From NCBI GenBank assembly GCA_937911235.1, contig CALDPN010000049.1, positions 1 to 25,259 of the forward strand: 25,259 nucleotides of DNA, in the 5' to 3' direction. The notes beneath the pieces are model-generated. The model had not been told where the DNA came from and did not search any database. It saw only the letters and a list, made by a program, of their open reading frames with translations. Origin of the DNA: an uncultured Bacteroidales bacterium (GTDB lineage: Bacteria > Bacteroidota > Bacteroidia > Bacteroidales > Paludibacteraceae). Shown here piece after piece: positions 1-7,372 of this stretch. Numbering within the stretch: position 1 is the stretch's first letter; the number at the start of each line of letters is the position of its first letter. Made by a program: the position numbers and the translations under genes.

Positions 1-1257
1 ACCGCATTGAATGAACTTATGATGACACAAGACAAAGAAACTATTGACTTGGAACTTGGTGAAAGTTTGTTAATATGCGGTGTAGGATATAGATTTGTAT
101 CTCGTAAAAATGGTGAAAGTATATTATTCCCAAAAATAAGCTCATATAATCACATAGGTTCATATTCTGGAGGTTCTTTTATAGCAAGTTCTAGTGTTAG
201 TTCAGATATGAAATCAATTAATAAACATATATGGAATCCTCAATTAATTGATAAAGTTTATATATTGGATATAAAATTATATAATAGTATCTCATATCTT
301 CAAGCGAATTACTCAAGTGCAAGAAGTAGTGATAAAATAGAAATAAAGAAATCTAGTAGATTTGATGAGATGTTGATTCGTCCTGTATTTAAGGAGAAAA
401 TATATACAGTATACTTTTATGTAAATGATGATGAAAACAATGTAATTAAAGTAAAATTGTTAGAATCTGATATATTAAGAATTCCAGGCACCCCTATGCT
501 GTTTTATAACTTGGTTTTTAAGTCGTGGAATACAAAACAAAATGGTAAAGGAAAACAATTTATGTATGGCGATGAAATTCAGGTTTTTGAAAATCTTGAA
601 TTTTATGCTCAATGGGAATTTTGTGAAGATATAAATTATGTTGAATATAGAGGAATAAAATTTGTTGATTTGGGATTATCTTCTGGAACATTGTGGTCAA
701 TTTACAATTATGGCGCTAAATCTCATGGTGAATATGGTGTATTCATGAGTTGGGGTGAAATGTCTTCGAAATTATCTAATTATAAAATCATAGAATTTAC
801 TCCAGATAAATATCCTTTATCTGATTTGTTTAATGATATAAAAGATAAAAACGTAAATGAAATTAGTGAAGAACTTGAATGTTATCGTAAAGTATCTCAC
901 TTTTGGCGAGATGCTAAAGCTGTGTCTATACGTAAATGGCCTCAAGTTCCAACAAAAAAGCAGTTTGAGGAACTATATAATCAATGTATCTGGGAAGAGT
1001 CGATTATAAATTCATACAATGTGCGTGGTTGGATTGTTAGATCAAAGAAAAATAGTAATGCTATATTCATTCCTGCGGTAGGTTATATAGATGGAAACAA
1101 ACAATTTGATAATGAAAATCTCATGCTATGGACCAGAACTATTGATGATAATGTAAATATGGCATACGTAGGTGGTGATCCAAACACAAAAATTACGTCA
1201 AAATATAGATACTTAGGTTTGCCGATACGATTGGTGATAAATAATGAAGATTGTTAG
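1..1257 (+). CDS. Probable surface protein with InlB-type repeat and SSGTLW/WGE domain (5' truncated)
   Basis: The reading frame is already open at base 1 and no start can be assigned; TTG at 7 is only the first start-like codon. At least 416 residues are present. Residues about 131-204 (numbered from the TTG) look like a Listeria-Bacteroides (InlB B-type) repeat: a strand-forming YTVYFYV start, a KSWNT segment and the closing FYAQWEF. Residues about 210-411 match the Bacteroidota domain that begins VDLGLSSGTLW and continues with a GEYGVFMSWGE motif, a 'PTKKQFEEL' helix, an 'IFIPAVGY' strand and a closing 'YLGLPIRLV'. Both domains are typical of secreted or surface-anchored proteins, but any signal peptide would lie outside the window. 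The role is unknown; adhesion or carbohydrate contact is inference. The gene is clearly more AT-rich than the housekeeping genes downstream, which suggests acquired DNA. Confidence 0.7.
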   Translation, partial: TALNELMMTQDKETIDLELGESLLICGVGYRFVSRKNGESILFPKISSYNHIGSYSGGSFIASSSVSSDMKSINKHIWNPQLIDKVYILDIKLYNSISYLQANYSSARSSDKIEIKKSSRFDEMLIRPVFKEKIYTVYFYVNDDENNVIKVKLLESDILRIPGTPMLFYNLVFKSWNTKQNGKGKQFMYGDEIQVFENLEFYAQWEFCEDINYVEYRGIKFVDLGLSSGTLWSIYNYGAKSHGEYGVFMSWGEMSSKLSNYKIIEFTPDKYPLSDLFNDIKDKNVNEISEELECYRKVSHFWRDAKAVSIRKWPQVPTKKQFEELYNQCIWEESIINSYNVRGWIVRSKKNSNAIFIPAVGYIDGNKQFDNENLMLWTRTIDDNVNMAYVGGDPNTKITSKYRYLGLPIRLVINNEDC

Positions 1258-1811
1258 CTGTAATTAAGCTATATCTCCATTCCTTCCCTTCCCTAATTTA
1301 CCTTTTCATTCAAAACGTACATATGTAGAAAAAGGGGAAAAACACACAACTGTAAACTTACCTAATATTCACGTATGAAATGAATAAAAAATTTTAGAAA
1401 GTTTTCAAAAGTTCAAGAATTTATTGATTAGTAAAGGGTTTGATATGGAAAATTATCATAAAAAAGTTGATGAGTATGCTATCTGTAGTTTCACTTCAAG
1501 TTGTGATAATTATGCTCTAATTGTACTTTTGTTATGTCGGATAATTAAGAACCATATTTGTGTTGTGCTGAAATTAACACTTACTTGAGAGAAGGAAATC
1601 TCTACATTCGACCTGTGTTAATAAAAAAATGATTTTATTCTAAAATTTAAGTATAATACAAAGATAAATCATGTTGATAATTGATATAATCTTTTTGAAC
1701 GACATGGAAATTATGTAGTCACCCAAAGAGAGGTAAACTTCGATTTTTCAGAAATTATAAAATGCAGTATTTATGTGGATGTGGCTAGGTGGTAAATGGT
1801 GGTAAAAAATC
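1258..1811. other. Gap without a convincing gene
   Basis: About 550 AT-rich bases. A pyrimidine-rich run lies just after the stop of the upstream gene (about 1275-1298). A promoter-like pair on the plus strand, GTTG at 1500-1503 and TACTTTTG at 1524-1531 separated by 20 bases, fits the Bacteroidota TTTG-N19-21-TAnnTTTG pattern except for one base. It lies far (about 280 bases) from the next start codon, so either the leader is long or the match is chance. A 47-codon reading frame at 1445-1588 has no supporting feature. I see no tRNA, rRNA, CRISPR or insertion-sequence end here. Confidence 0.4.
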
Positions 1812-2228
1812 ATGCAAAACTCATTAGAAAGATTCATTCAAGCTCAAGAACACGATTACCAAACTGCACTTGCTGAGGTGAGGGCAGGGTATAAGTGTTC
1901 GCACTGGATGTGGTATGTCTTTCCACAACTCAAAGGGTTGGGATTTAGTTCTACTGCTCAGTTTTATGGCATTAATGGCAAAGAAGAATCAAAAGCATAT
2001 TTGGAGCACCCTGTATTAGGGGCGAGACTTCGTGAAATAACATCTGTGTTGCTTACTCTTGAAGGTAAGTCTGCTGTAGATATTTTTGGTCACACCGATG
2101 CTATGAAACTTCGTTCTTCTATGACATTGTTTAATGCCGTAGCCAACGGAGAAGACCTCTTCCAAAAGGTCTTGGATAAATATTACGAAGGTAAAGCAGA
2201 TGATAGAACTTTAGCGATGCTAAAATAA
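1812..2228 (+). CDS. DUF1810 family protein
   Basis: This 138-residue protein matches the DUF1810 family over its full length. The N-terminus reads LERFIQAQEHDYQTALAEV, followed by the family signature HWMWYVFPQLKGLG at about residues 31-44, then SSTAQFYGI, the AYLEHPVLGARLRE helix, a DIFGHTDAMKLRSSMTLF segment and a C-terminal helix ending ADDRTLAMLK. Family members are small, soluble, cytoplasmic and of unknown biochemical role; I do not assign one. The gene stands alone: a long gap precedes it and a strong hairpin terminator follows 20 bases after the stop. The ATG at 1812 starts right at the conserved N-terminal helix, so the start is fairly secure. No Shine-Dalgarno sequence is visible, as usual for this phylum. 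Confidence 0.88.
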   Translation: MQNSLERFIQAQEHDYQTALAEVRAGYKCSHWMWYVFPQLKGLGFSSTAQFYGINGKEESKAYLEHPVLGARLREITSVLLTLEGKSAVDIFGHTDAMKLRSSMTLFNAVANGEDLFQKVLDKYYEGKADDRTLAMLK

Positions 2229-2247
2229 ATTATAACGGATAAATTTC

Positions 2248-2293
2248 CGGGGCATTGTCGGCTACTTTTAGTGAACGGCAATGCTCCGTTTTT
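2248..2293 (+). terminator. Rho-independent terminator of the DUF1810 gene
   Basis: Arm CGGGGCATTGTCG (2248-2260) pairs with CGGCAATGCTCCG (2276-2288) over 13 base pairs, two of them G-U, around a 15-nt loop. A run of T (2289-2293) follows. It lies 20 bases after the stop codon at 2228. Confidence 0.88.
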
Positions 2294-2307
2294 CACAAAT
2301 GGGATGG

Positions 2308-2315
2308 TACATTTG
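2308..2315 (+). promoter_or_regulatory. Candidate -7 box for the lipoprotein gene
   Basis: TACATTTG fits the Bacteroidota -7 consensus TAnnTTTG and lies just after the preceding terminator, 31 bases before the ATG at 2347. No clear TTTG -33 box is seen at the expected distance. The same octamer lies before tssH. Confidence 0.4.
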
Positions 2316-2346
2316 ATAGTGATATAGTCAAACAAACACTACTTTT

Positions 2347-3111
2347 ATGAGAGGAAAATTGATTATAATTTCTGCGGTTGTTGCTAGTGTAATGGCGATG
2401 GTTGTGATGGCGGCATGTGCTAAAGGAAATGCCGATAATGGTGATGTTGAAACGGTAGCAACGTCTGAAACTACTGAAAATAAGCAGAAGGAGTATGTTC
2501 TCCGCATAGACACTCTTGGGCTTAAGGTGCTTTATCCTGAGTTTTCTAGGGTCGAGTTGGTGTGTGGCACTATGCCAAGCAAAGACGAGGAGGAAGTGGT
2601 GCTTGTGATGGCAGCGGCATATACGGGTAAGTGTTTAAAGGAGTTTAAGCACAGCAATATTGTGGGAATGCACGTGAGTGATGGTGTGTTTTATAATGGT
2701 GGAACTAACAACGGCGCATTTGTTTACTATAATGGCAAGTGGAAGTTTGTTTCTAAGAAACATAATAAAGCAGAAATGCTTTTAGCTGCAGAGCAGGGTG
2801 GGGCTGGATTCTCTCAGGAACTGCTAATTCTTAATGGCGAGATTCAAAAGACGAATAGAGGTGATAATAACCAAAATATCTTTCGTGCTCTTTGTGATCA
2901 TAATGGCAGACTTTGTGTAATAGAGTCGCAAAGGGTGATTAAGTTTGGTGACTTCAAGAAGACACTTAAAACTTATGGAGTGACCAAGGCTATTTATACC
3001 GATATGGGTAGTGGCTGGAATCATGCTTGGTATCGCTCAGATGGCAAAATTATCATTCTCCAACCCTACAAACACCCATACTGCACCAATTGGATTACGT
3101 TTTATAAGTGA
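2347..3111 (+). CDS. Lipoprotein, phosphodiester-glycosidase-like (NAGPA/DUF2233-like)
   Basis: The 254-residue protein begins MRGK, has a hydrophobic stretch at about residues 5-22 and a lipobox-like VVMAAC ending at Cys24, so it is expected to be a lipid-anchored envelope protein. A polar linker (about 25-48) precedes a compact domain. Motifs that recall the phosphodiester glycosidase fold (the domain of the uncovering enzyme NAGPA) are GVFYNGGTNNGAFVYYNGKW at about 116-135, RALCDHNGRLCVIES at about 180-194, and YTDMGSGWNHAWY near 220, where the family usually has a 'DGGGS' type loop. Enzymatic activity is not shown by these partial matches. The gene is convergent with mfd, with 26 bases between the stops and no obvious terminator hairpin. 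No neighbour indicates a pathway. Confidence 0.6.
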   Translation: MRGKLIIISAVVASVMAMVVMAACAKGNADNGDVETVATSETTENKQKEYVLRIDTLGLKVLYPEFSRVELVCGTMPSKDEEEVVLVMAAAYTGKCLKEFKHSNIVGMHVSDGVFYNGGTNNGAFVYYNGKWKFVSKKHNKAEMLLAAEQGGAGFSQELLILNGEIQKTNRGDNNQNIFRALCDHNGRLCVIESQRVIKFGDFKKTLKTYGVTKAIYTDMGSGWNHAWYRSDGKIIILQPYKHPYCTNWITFYK

Positions 3112-3137
3112 TTTTTGGCACGCATTGTTCCTACACG

Positions 3138-6100
3138 TTACCCAATCCCTTTAAAGATTTCCAACGCTTTGCTCACTGACTCCATTGGCTCAATTACAAG
3201 CATTCGTTTGCCTTTGTCCTCTTTGAAGACGCAAGTGTTGTAGTTGGCAAGGGCGTATTCGAGCATTTTGTTGAAAATAGGAGACTGATAGTATGGTGAC
3301 TCGAAATTGCTGATGAAGTATGCTGTTAGGCGTTTGTTTTTTAGCGTTAGCTTTTCGATGCCAAGTTGCATGCCTATTTGACGCAGGCGCACTACATTTA
3401 TCAGTTCTTTTGTTACTTCTGGAATGGCGCCAAAACGGTCTTCCAACTCTTTTTCGAGTGCCAAAAGTTTGTCTTCTTCTTTGGTGTTGTCGAGTCTGCG
3501 ATACAAATCTACACGTTCGGAGATGTTTTCCACATATTCCACAGGGAATAGTAGTTCCAAATCCGACTCAAAGATGCAATCGGTGGTGAAATTTCTGATT
3601 TCTTCTTGAATTTCTTCTTCAAAAAGGTCGGCAAACTCGTTGTATTTTAGCTCGTGAATTGCTTCGTCCAATATTCTGTGATAGGTTTCGTATCCTAAAT
3701 CTGACACAAATCCACTTTGTTCTCCACCTAAAATATTGCCAGCTCCACGTATGTCGAGGTCTTGCATTGCTATGTGGATGCCGCTGCCAAGGTCTGAGAA
3801 ATTTTCAATGGCTTGAAGACGGCGACGAGAGTCGGCAGACAAGGTGCTAAGCGGTGGCGAAATAAGATAACAGAACGCCTTTTTATTTGTTCTACCCACG
3901 CGACCGCGCAACTGGTGAAGGTCACTCAATCCATAGTTTTGAGCCGAATTTATAAAGATGGTATTCACATTTGGAATATCAATCCCAGATTCAATTATAG
4001 TGGTGGCTAGCAAAATATCATATTCATAATTGATGAAATTAAGAATAATTTCTTCTAGTTTTTCGCTATCCATTTGGCCGTGTCCCACGCAAATACGTGC
4101 TTTAGGCACTAGTCGGCGTATTTTGTCTTCTAGCTCTGGCAGGTTATTAACTCTGTTGTTTACAAAGAAAATTTGTCCTCCACGACTTATTTCAAATTCA
4201 ATTGCATCTTTTATTGTGTCGTCGTCAAAACCAATAAGTTCTGTTTGCACAGGGTATCTATTTGGCGGAGGTGTATTGATAACAGAAAGGTCGCGCGCAC
4301 CCATAAGTGAAAACTGCAGGGTACGTGGAATAGGGGTGGCAGTAAGTGTAAGGGTGTCAACATTTGCCTTAACTGCTTTCAGCTTTTCCTTTGCGCTAAC
4401 GCCAAATTTTTGTTCCTCGTCTATAATAAGTAGACCAAGGTCTTTGAATTTTACTTCTTTGCTTAGCAGTTTGTGTGTGCCAATAAGTATATCAATTCTG
4501 CCTTCGGCAAGTTCTTCAAGTATCTTTTTCACGTCGGCAGCTTTTCTTGCTCTTGATAGGTATTCTATTCTGCAAGGGAAGCGTTTTAAGCGGCGAGAAA
4601 AACTTTTGAAGTGTTGAAACGCAAGTACGGTGGTTGGCACAAGCACTGCCACTTGTTTGCTGTCGGTCACTGCTTTAAACGCAGCACGCATAGCAATTTC
4701 TGTTTTGCCGAAGCCTACGTCGCCACAGATAAGTCGGTCCATTGGCTTGCTGCTCTCCATATCCTTTTTTACCATCACAGTGGCTTTTTGTTGATCTGGA
4801 GTGTCTTCGTAAATAAAAGAAGACTCAAGCTCTTGTTGCAAGTAACTATCTTTTGAATAGCTGAAACCTTTTTCAGACTTGCGTTTTGCATAAAGGGCAA
4901 TAAGCTCACGCGCAATGTCTTTAACCTTTTTCTTTGCTTTATCTTTTAGGTTACTCCAACTTGCAGTACCAAGTTTGTTGAGTGTTGGCGGCTCGCCGTC
5001 TTTGCTCTTGTATTTTGAAATGCGGTGCAGAGAGTGGATGTTTACAAAAACAATATCGTTGTTTCTAAACAGAAGTTTTACCACTTCTTGCATTTTGCCG
5101 TTGATTTCTGTGCGGATAAGTCCACCAAATTTGCCAACGCCGTGGTCCACGTGCACCACAAAGTCGCCCACTTGCAGTTGGGTAAGTTCTTTGAGCGACA
5201 TTACCACCTTGCCCGCACGTGTTTTGTTCGACTTAAGTGAATATTTATGGTAACGTTCAAATATTTGGTGGTCGGTATAAACACAAATCTTCAGGTCGTG
5301 GTCGATAAAACCTTCGTGAACAATATTGATAACAGGGGTGAAACTGATATGCTCTGGGCGGTCGGCAAGTATTTCTTTTAGTCGGTCTATTTGTTTTGCG
5401 TTGTCGCTCAGTACCAACACTTCGTAACCTTGGCTTTGAAACTCCTGGAAGTTGCTTGCCACAAGGTCGAAGTTTTTGTGAAATACGCCTTGAATGCCTT
5501 GATTGAAACTAATCGATTTCTTGCTGCTAAAGAAGTTTCTCACGCCCCATTCAATGCATTTGTGCTCTCTGCACTGAGCATTGAAGTCTTCTTGGCTTAT
5601 AAAAAGTGAAGTTTCGGCGTTTTCGTTAGATATTTGTTTTATGATGTCGTGTGTGTAGGCGGCATCGATAAAACCAAATACAAAATCTTTTGAAAAATAT
5701 TCAAAAACGCTTACAAGTTCTTCTTCTACAGTGTTTTGTAAAATATTTGAAACAATAGAAATTTCATTTAGTGACTCTACAGAAAGTTGATTTTCTATGT
5801 CGAAGGTTCTAATGCTGTCTATCTCGTCGTCCCAAAAATCTACACGATAAGGTAGGTCGTTTGAATATGAAAAAACGTCTAAAATGCTACCTCTTATAGA
5901 GAACTGCCCTGGCTCATAAACAAAATCTACTCTCTCAAAACCATAGTCGGTAAGCATTTCGCTTAAGGTATTTAGGTCTGCACTTTCGCCCGCTTTTAGG
6001 GTTAAACTTTCAGACTCAAGTGCTTTTGGTTTTACCACAAGTTCGGCTAGTGCCTCTGGATAAGTAACCACCACCTTTGCCTGATTTTTGCTCAGTGCAT

Positions 6101-6431
6101 TGAGCGTTTCGGTTCTAAGCACAAGGTTTGCACCGTCTTTTTGTAGGTCGGCTCTTACTTTCTTTTTGTATGAAGAAGGGAAGTAAAAGACTTCGTTGCT
6201 TTGCGAAAGTTGTAGTATGTCGTTGTAGAAATAACCTGCTTCTTCTGCGTCTCGAAGCACGTAAAGTGCCTTTGCGTCAGCCTTTTTCTGAGCGGTATGC
6301 ACAAAAAGGGCAGGGGCAGAACCAAACATTCCGCCTAATTTAAGGAATTTTGAAGTACTCGAAAACCACTTTTCTATTTCCTTATACCCCTCGCTCCCCG
6401 CTATAATCTTTACTAAGTCGTTTATGTTCAT
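3138..6431 (-). CDS. mfd: Transcription-repair coupling factor Mfd
   Basis: Mfd is an ATP-driven DNA translocase that removes RNA polymerase stalled at lesions and recruits UvrA for nucleotide excision repair. The 1097-residue length is normal for this phylum. Visible in order: a UvrB-like N-terminal region (about 1-340, with 'GQFSIRGSILDVF' near 175); the RNA-polymerase-interacting domain with VGDFVVHVDHGVGKFGG at 421-437; a RecG-like helicase core with Walker A GDVGFGKTE (570-578), Walker B DEEQ (671-674), motif III TATPIPRTL (about 698-706) and motif VI GRVGRT (843-848); and the C-terminal TRCF domain (about 975-1095). All catalytic residues are present. The start ATG at 6431 gives the usual N-terminus. 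The gene is divergent from a glycosyltransferase gene, with both promoters in the short gap. Confidence 0.98.
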   Translation of the reverse strand: MNINDLVKIIAGSEGYKEIEKWFSSTSKFLKLGGMFGSAPALFVHTAQKKADAKALYVLRDAEEAGYFYNDILQLSQSNEVFYFPSSYKKKVRADLQKDGANLVLRTETLNALSKNQAKVVVTYPEALAELVVKPKALESESLTLKAGESADLNTLSEMLTDYGFERVDFVYEPGQFSIRGSILDVFSYSNDLPYRVDFWDDEIDSIRTFDIENQLSVESLNEISIVSNILQNTVEEELVSVFEYFSKDFVFGFIDAAYTHDIIKQISNENAETSLFISQEDFNAQCREHKCIEWGVRNFFSSKKSISFNQGIQGVFHKNFDLVASNFQEFQSQGYEVLVLSDNAKQIDRLKEILADRPEHISFTPVINIVHEGFIDHDLKICVYTDHQIFERYHKYSLKSNKTRAGKVVMSLKELTQLQVGDFVVHVDHGVGKFGGLIRTEINGKMQEVVKLLFRNNDIVFVNIHSLHRISKYKSKDGEPPTLNKLGTASWSNLKDKAKKKVKDIARELIALYAKRKSEKGFSYSKDSYLQQELESSFIYEDTPDQQKATVMVKKDMESSKPMDRLICGDVGFGKTEIAMRAAFKAVTDSKQVAVLVPTTVLAFQHFKSFSRRLKRFPCRIEYLSRARKAADVKKILEELAEGRIDILIGTHKLLSKEVKFKDLGLLIIDEEQKFGVSAKEKLKAVKANVDTLTLTATPIPRTLQFSLMGARDLSVINTPPPNRYPVQTELIGFDDDTIKDAIEFEISRGGQIFFVNNRVNNLPELEDKIRRLVPKARICVGHGQMDSEKLEEIILNFINYEYDILLATTIIESGIDIPNVNTIFINSAQNYGLSDLHQLRGRVGRTNKKAFCYLISPPLSTLSADSRRRLQAIENFSDLGSGIHIAMQDLDIRGAGNILGGEQSGFVSDLGYETYHRILDEAIHELKYNEFADLFEEEIQEEIRNFTTDCIFESDLELLFPVEYVENISERVDLYRRLDNTKEEDKLLALEKELEDRFGAIPEVTKELINVVRLRQIGMQLGIEKLTLKNKRLTAYFISNFESPYYQSPIFNKMLEYALANYNTCVFKEDKGKRMLVIEPMESVSKALEIFKGIG

Positions 6432-6444
6432 AACAACGTGGACA

Positions 6445-6452
6445 CAAAAATA
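6445..6452 (-). promoter_or_regulatory. Candidate -7 box for mfd
   Basis: On the minus strand this reads TATTTTTG, matching TAnnTTTG, 13 bases before the mfd start. A good -33 box is not evident. The implied leader is very short. Confidence 0.35.
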
Positions 6453-6496
6453 ATAATAAAATTTCTTAAACTTGATTGAAAGTCATTTTTTTTCTG

Positions 6497-6504
6497 TAAG
6501 TTTG
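6497..6504 (+). promoter_or_regulatory. Candidate -7 box for the glycosyltransferase gene
   Basis: TAAGTTTG matches TAnnTTTG perfectly. ATTG at 6475-6478, 18 bases upstream, is a weak -33 candidate. Transcription would begin near 6511, downstream of the first in-frame ATG at 6506, which is why the later ATG at 6527 is preferred as the start. Confidence 0.45.
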
Positions 6505-6526
6505 TATGTTAGAAATGAAAAATACT

Positions 6527-7264
6527 ATGTCAAAGAATCTAGTACTTATTCCTACATATAACGAAAAGGAAAATATAGAGGCAATAATTCGTGCTGTGTT
6601 TGCACTGCCAGTGGCGTTTGAAATTTTGGTGATTGACGACAATTCGCCTGATGGTACTGCCGCTATTGTAAAAAATCTGCAAAAGGAATTTACAAGCAAT
6701 CTTCATATTTTGGAGCGTCCTGGAAAGCAAGGTTTGGGAAGAGCCTACATAGCAGGTTTCGACTGGGCTATTGCCAACAAGTATGACTATATTTTTGAGA
6801 TGGATGCCGATTTTTCTCACAATCCAAACGACCTTGTGCGTCTTTACAAGGCTTGCGCCGAAGAGGGTGCCGATGTGGCTGTGGGTTCGCGTTATGTGTC
6901 TGGGGTGAATGTGGTAAACTGGCCTATGGGACGTGTGCTAATGTCTTATTTTGCTTCTAAATATGTTCGTTTTGTAACTGGCATTCCTGTGGCTGATACC
7001 ACTGCGGGCTTTGTTTGTTACTCTCGCAAAGTGCTAGAAACAATAGAACTTGACAAGATTAAATTTGTGGGATATGCCTTCCAAATTGAAATGAAATTTA
7101 CTGCTTACAAGTGTGGATTCAAGATTAAGGAAGTGCCTATTATCTTTGTAAACCGCGAACTAGGCACATCAAAAATGAGTGGAGGTATTTTTAGCGAAGC
7201 GCTTCTAGGCGTGTTGAAACTTAAAATCCGCTCATGGTTTCGTAAATATCCAACTCCTAATTAA
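6527..7264 (+). CDS. Polyprenol-phosphate mannosyltransferase-like GT2 glycosyltransferase
   Basis: The protein (245 residues from the preferred start) is a GT-A fold family 2 glycosyltransferase of the dolichyl/polyprenol monophosphomannose synthase type. Such enzymes transfer a sugar from a nucleotide sugar to a lipid phosphate carrier at the inner face of the cytoplasmic membrane. Motifs seen are IPTYNEKENI (8-17), DDNSPDGT (about 37-44), the metal-binding EMDADFSHNP region (about 87-96), GSRYVSGV (about 117-124), and the acceptor-side KIKEVPIIFVNRELGTSKM. It ends without a C-terminal membrane domain, as in the short DPMS class. Start choice: in-frame ATGs lie at 6506, 6515 and 6527; the last begins MSKNLVLIPTYNE, the normal family N-terminus, and lies downstream of the -7 box. 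pyrC follows 108 bases later and is probably co-transcribed. The exact sugar is inference. Confidence 0.9.
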   Translation: MSKNLVLIPTYNEKENIEAIIRAVFALPVAFEILVIDDNSPDGTAAIVKNLQKEFTSNLHILERPGKQGLGRAYIAGFDWAIANKYDYIFEMDADFSHNPNDLVRLYKACAEEGADVAVGSRYVSGVNVVNWPMGRVLMSYFASKYVRFVTGIPVADTTAGFVCYSRKVLETIELDKIKFVGYAFQIEMKFTAYKCGFKIKEVPIIFVNRELGTSKMSGGIFSEALLGVLKLKIRSWFRKYPTPN

Positions 7265-7339
7265 GGACTATGTCCTTGATTTCTGGCTGCGCTCGGCATA
7301 ACTCAAGTAAACTTGGTTCTGCTCTCGCTTGCACAGAAA
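7263..7339. repeat. Intergenic element with two small inverted repeats
   Basis: Overlapping the glycosyltransferase stop, AAGGAC (7263-7268) pairs with GTCCTT (7272-7277) around a 3-nt loop. Further on, CAAGT (7304-7308) pairs with ACTTG (7311-7315). The sequence between is more GC-rich than the flanks and does not read as a gene. From memory, very similar text (a 'CGCTCGGCATAACTCAAGT...' phrase) recurs between genes in Bacteroidales genomes, so this may be one copy of a dispersed repeat; that cannot be confirmed from one window. Confidence 0.35.
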
Positions 7340-7367
7340 TTCCTAATTCCTAATTCCTAATTCCTAA
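7340..7367 (+). repeat. Tandem heptamer, four copies of TTCCTAA
   Basis: Four exact copies of TTCCTAA end 5 bases before the pyrC start codon. A related unit (CTCCTAATTAA) spans the stop of the preceding gene. Because 7 is not a multiple of 3, the TAA triplets at 7344, 7351, 7358 and 7365 place stop codons in all three forward frames. Confidence 0.9.
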
Positions 7368-7372
7368 TTAAA

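Noticed and set aside
1445..1588. 47-codon reading frame in the gap before the DUF1810 gene
   Set aside because: No recognisable domain, signal peptide or start signal, and composition is like the surrounding non-coding DNA.
3320..6343. Many reading frames on the plus strand opposite mfd (for example 4030-4617)
   Set aside because: They are antisense to a full-length, clearly conserved Mfd and give low-complexity, unlikely proteins.
7263..7277. Terminator after the glycosyltransferase gene
   Set aside because: Only a 6-bp stem with no T-run, and pyrC follows in the same direction.
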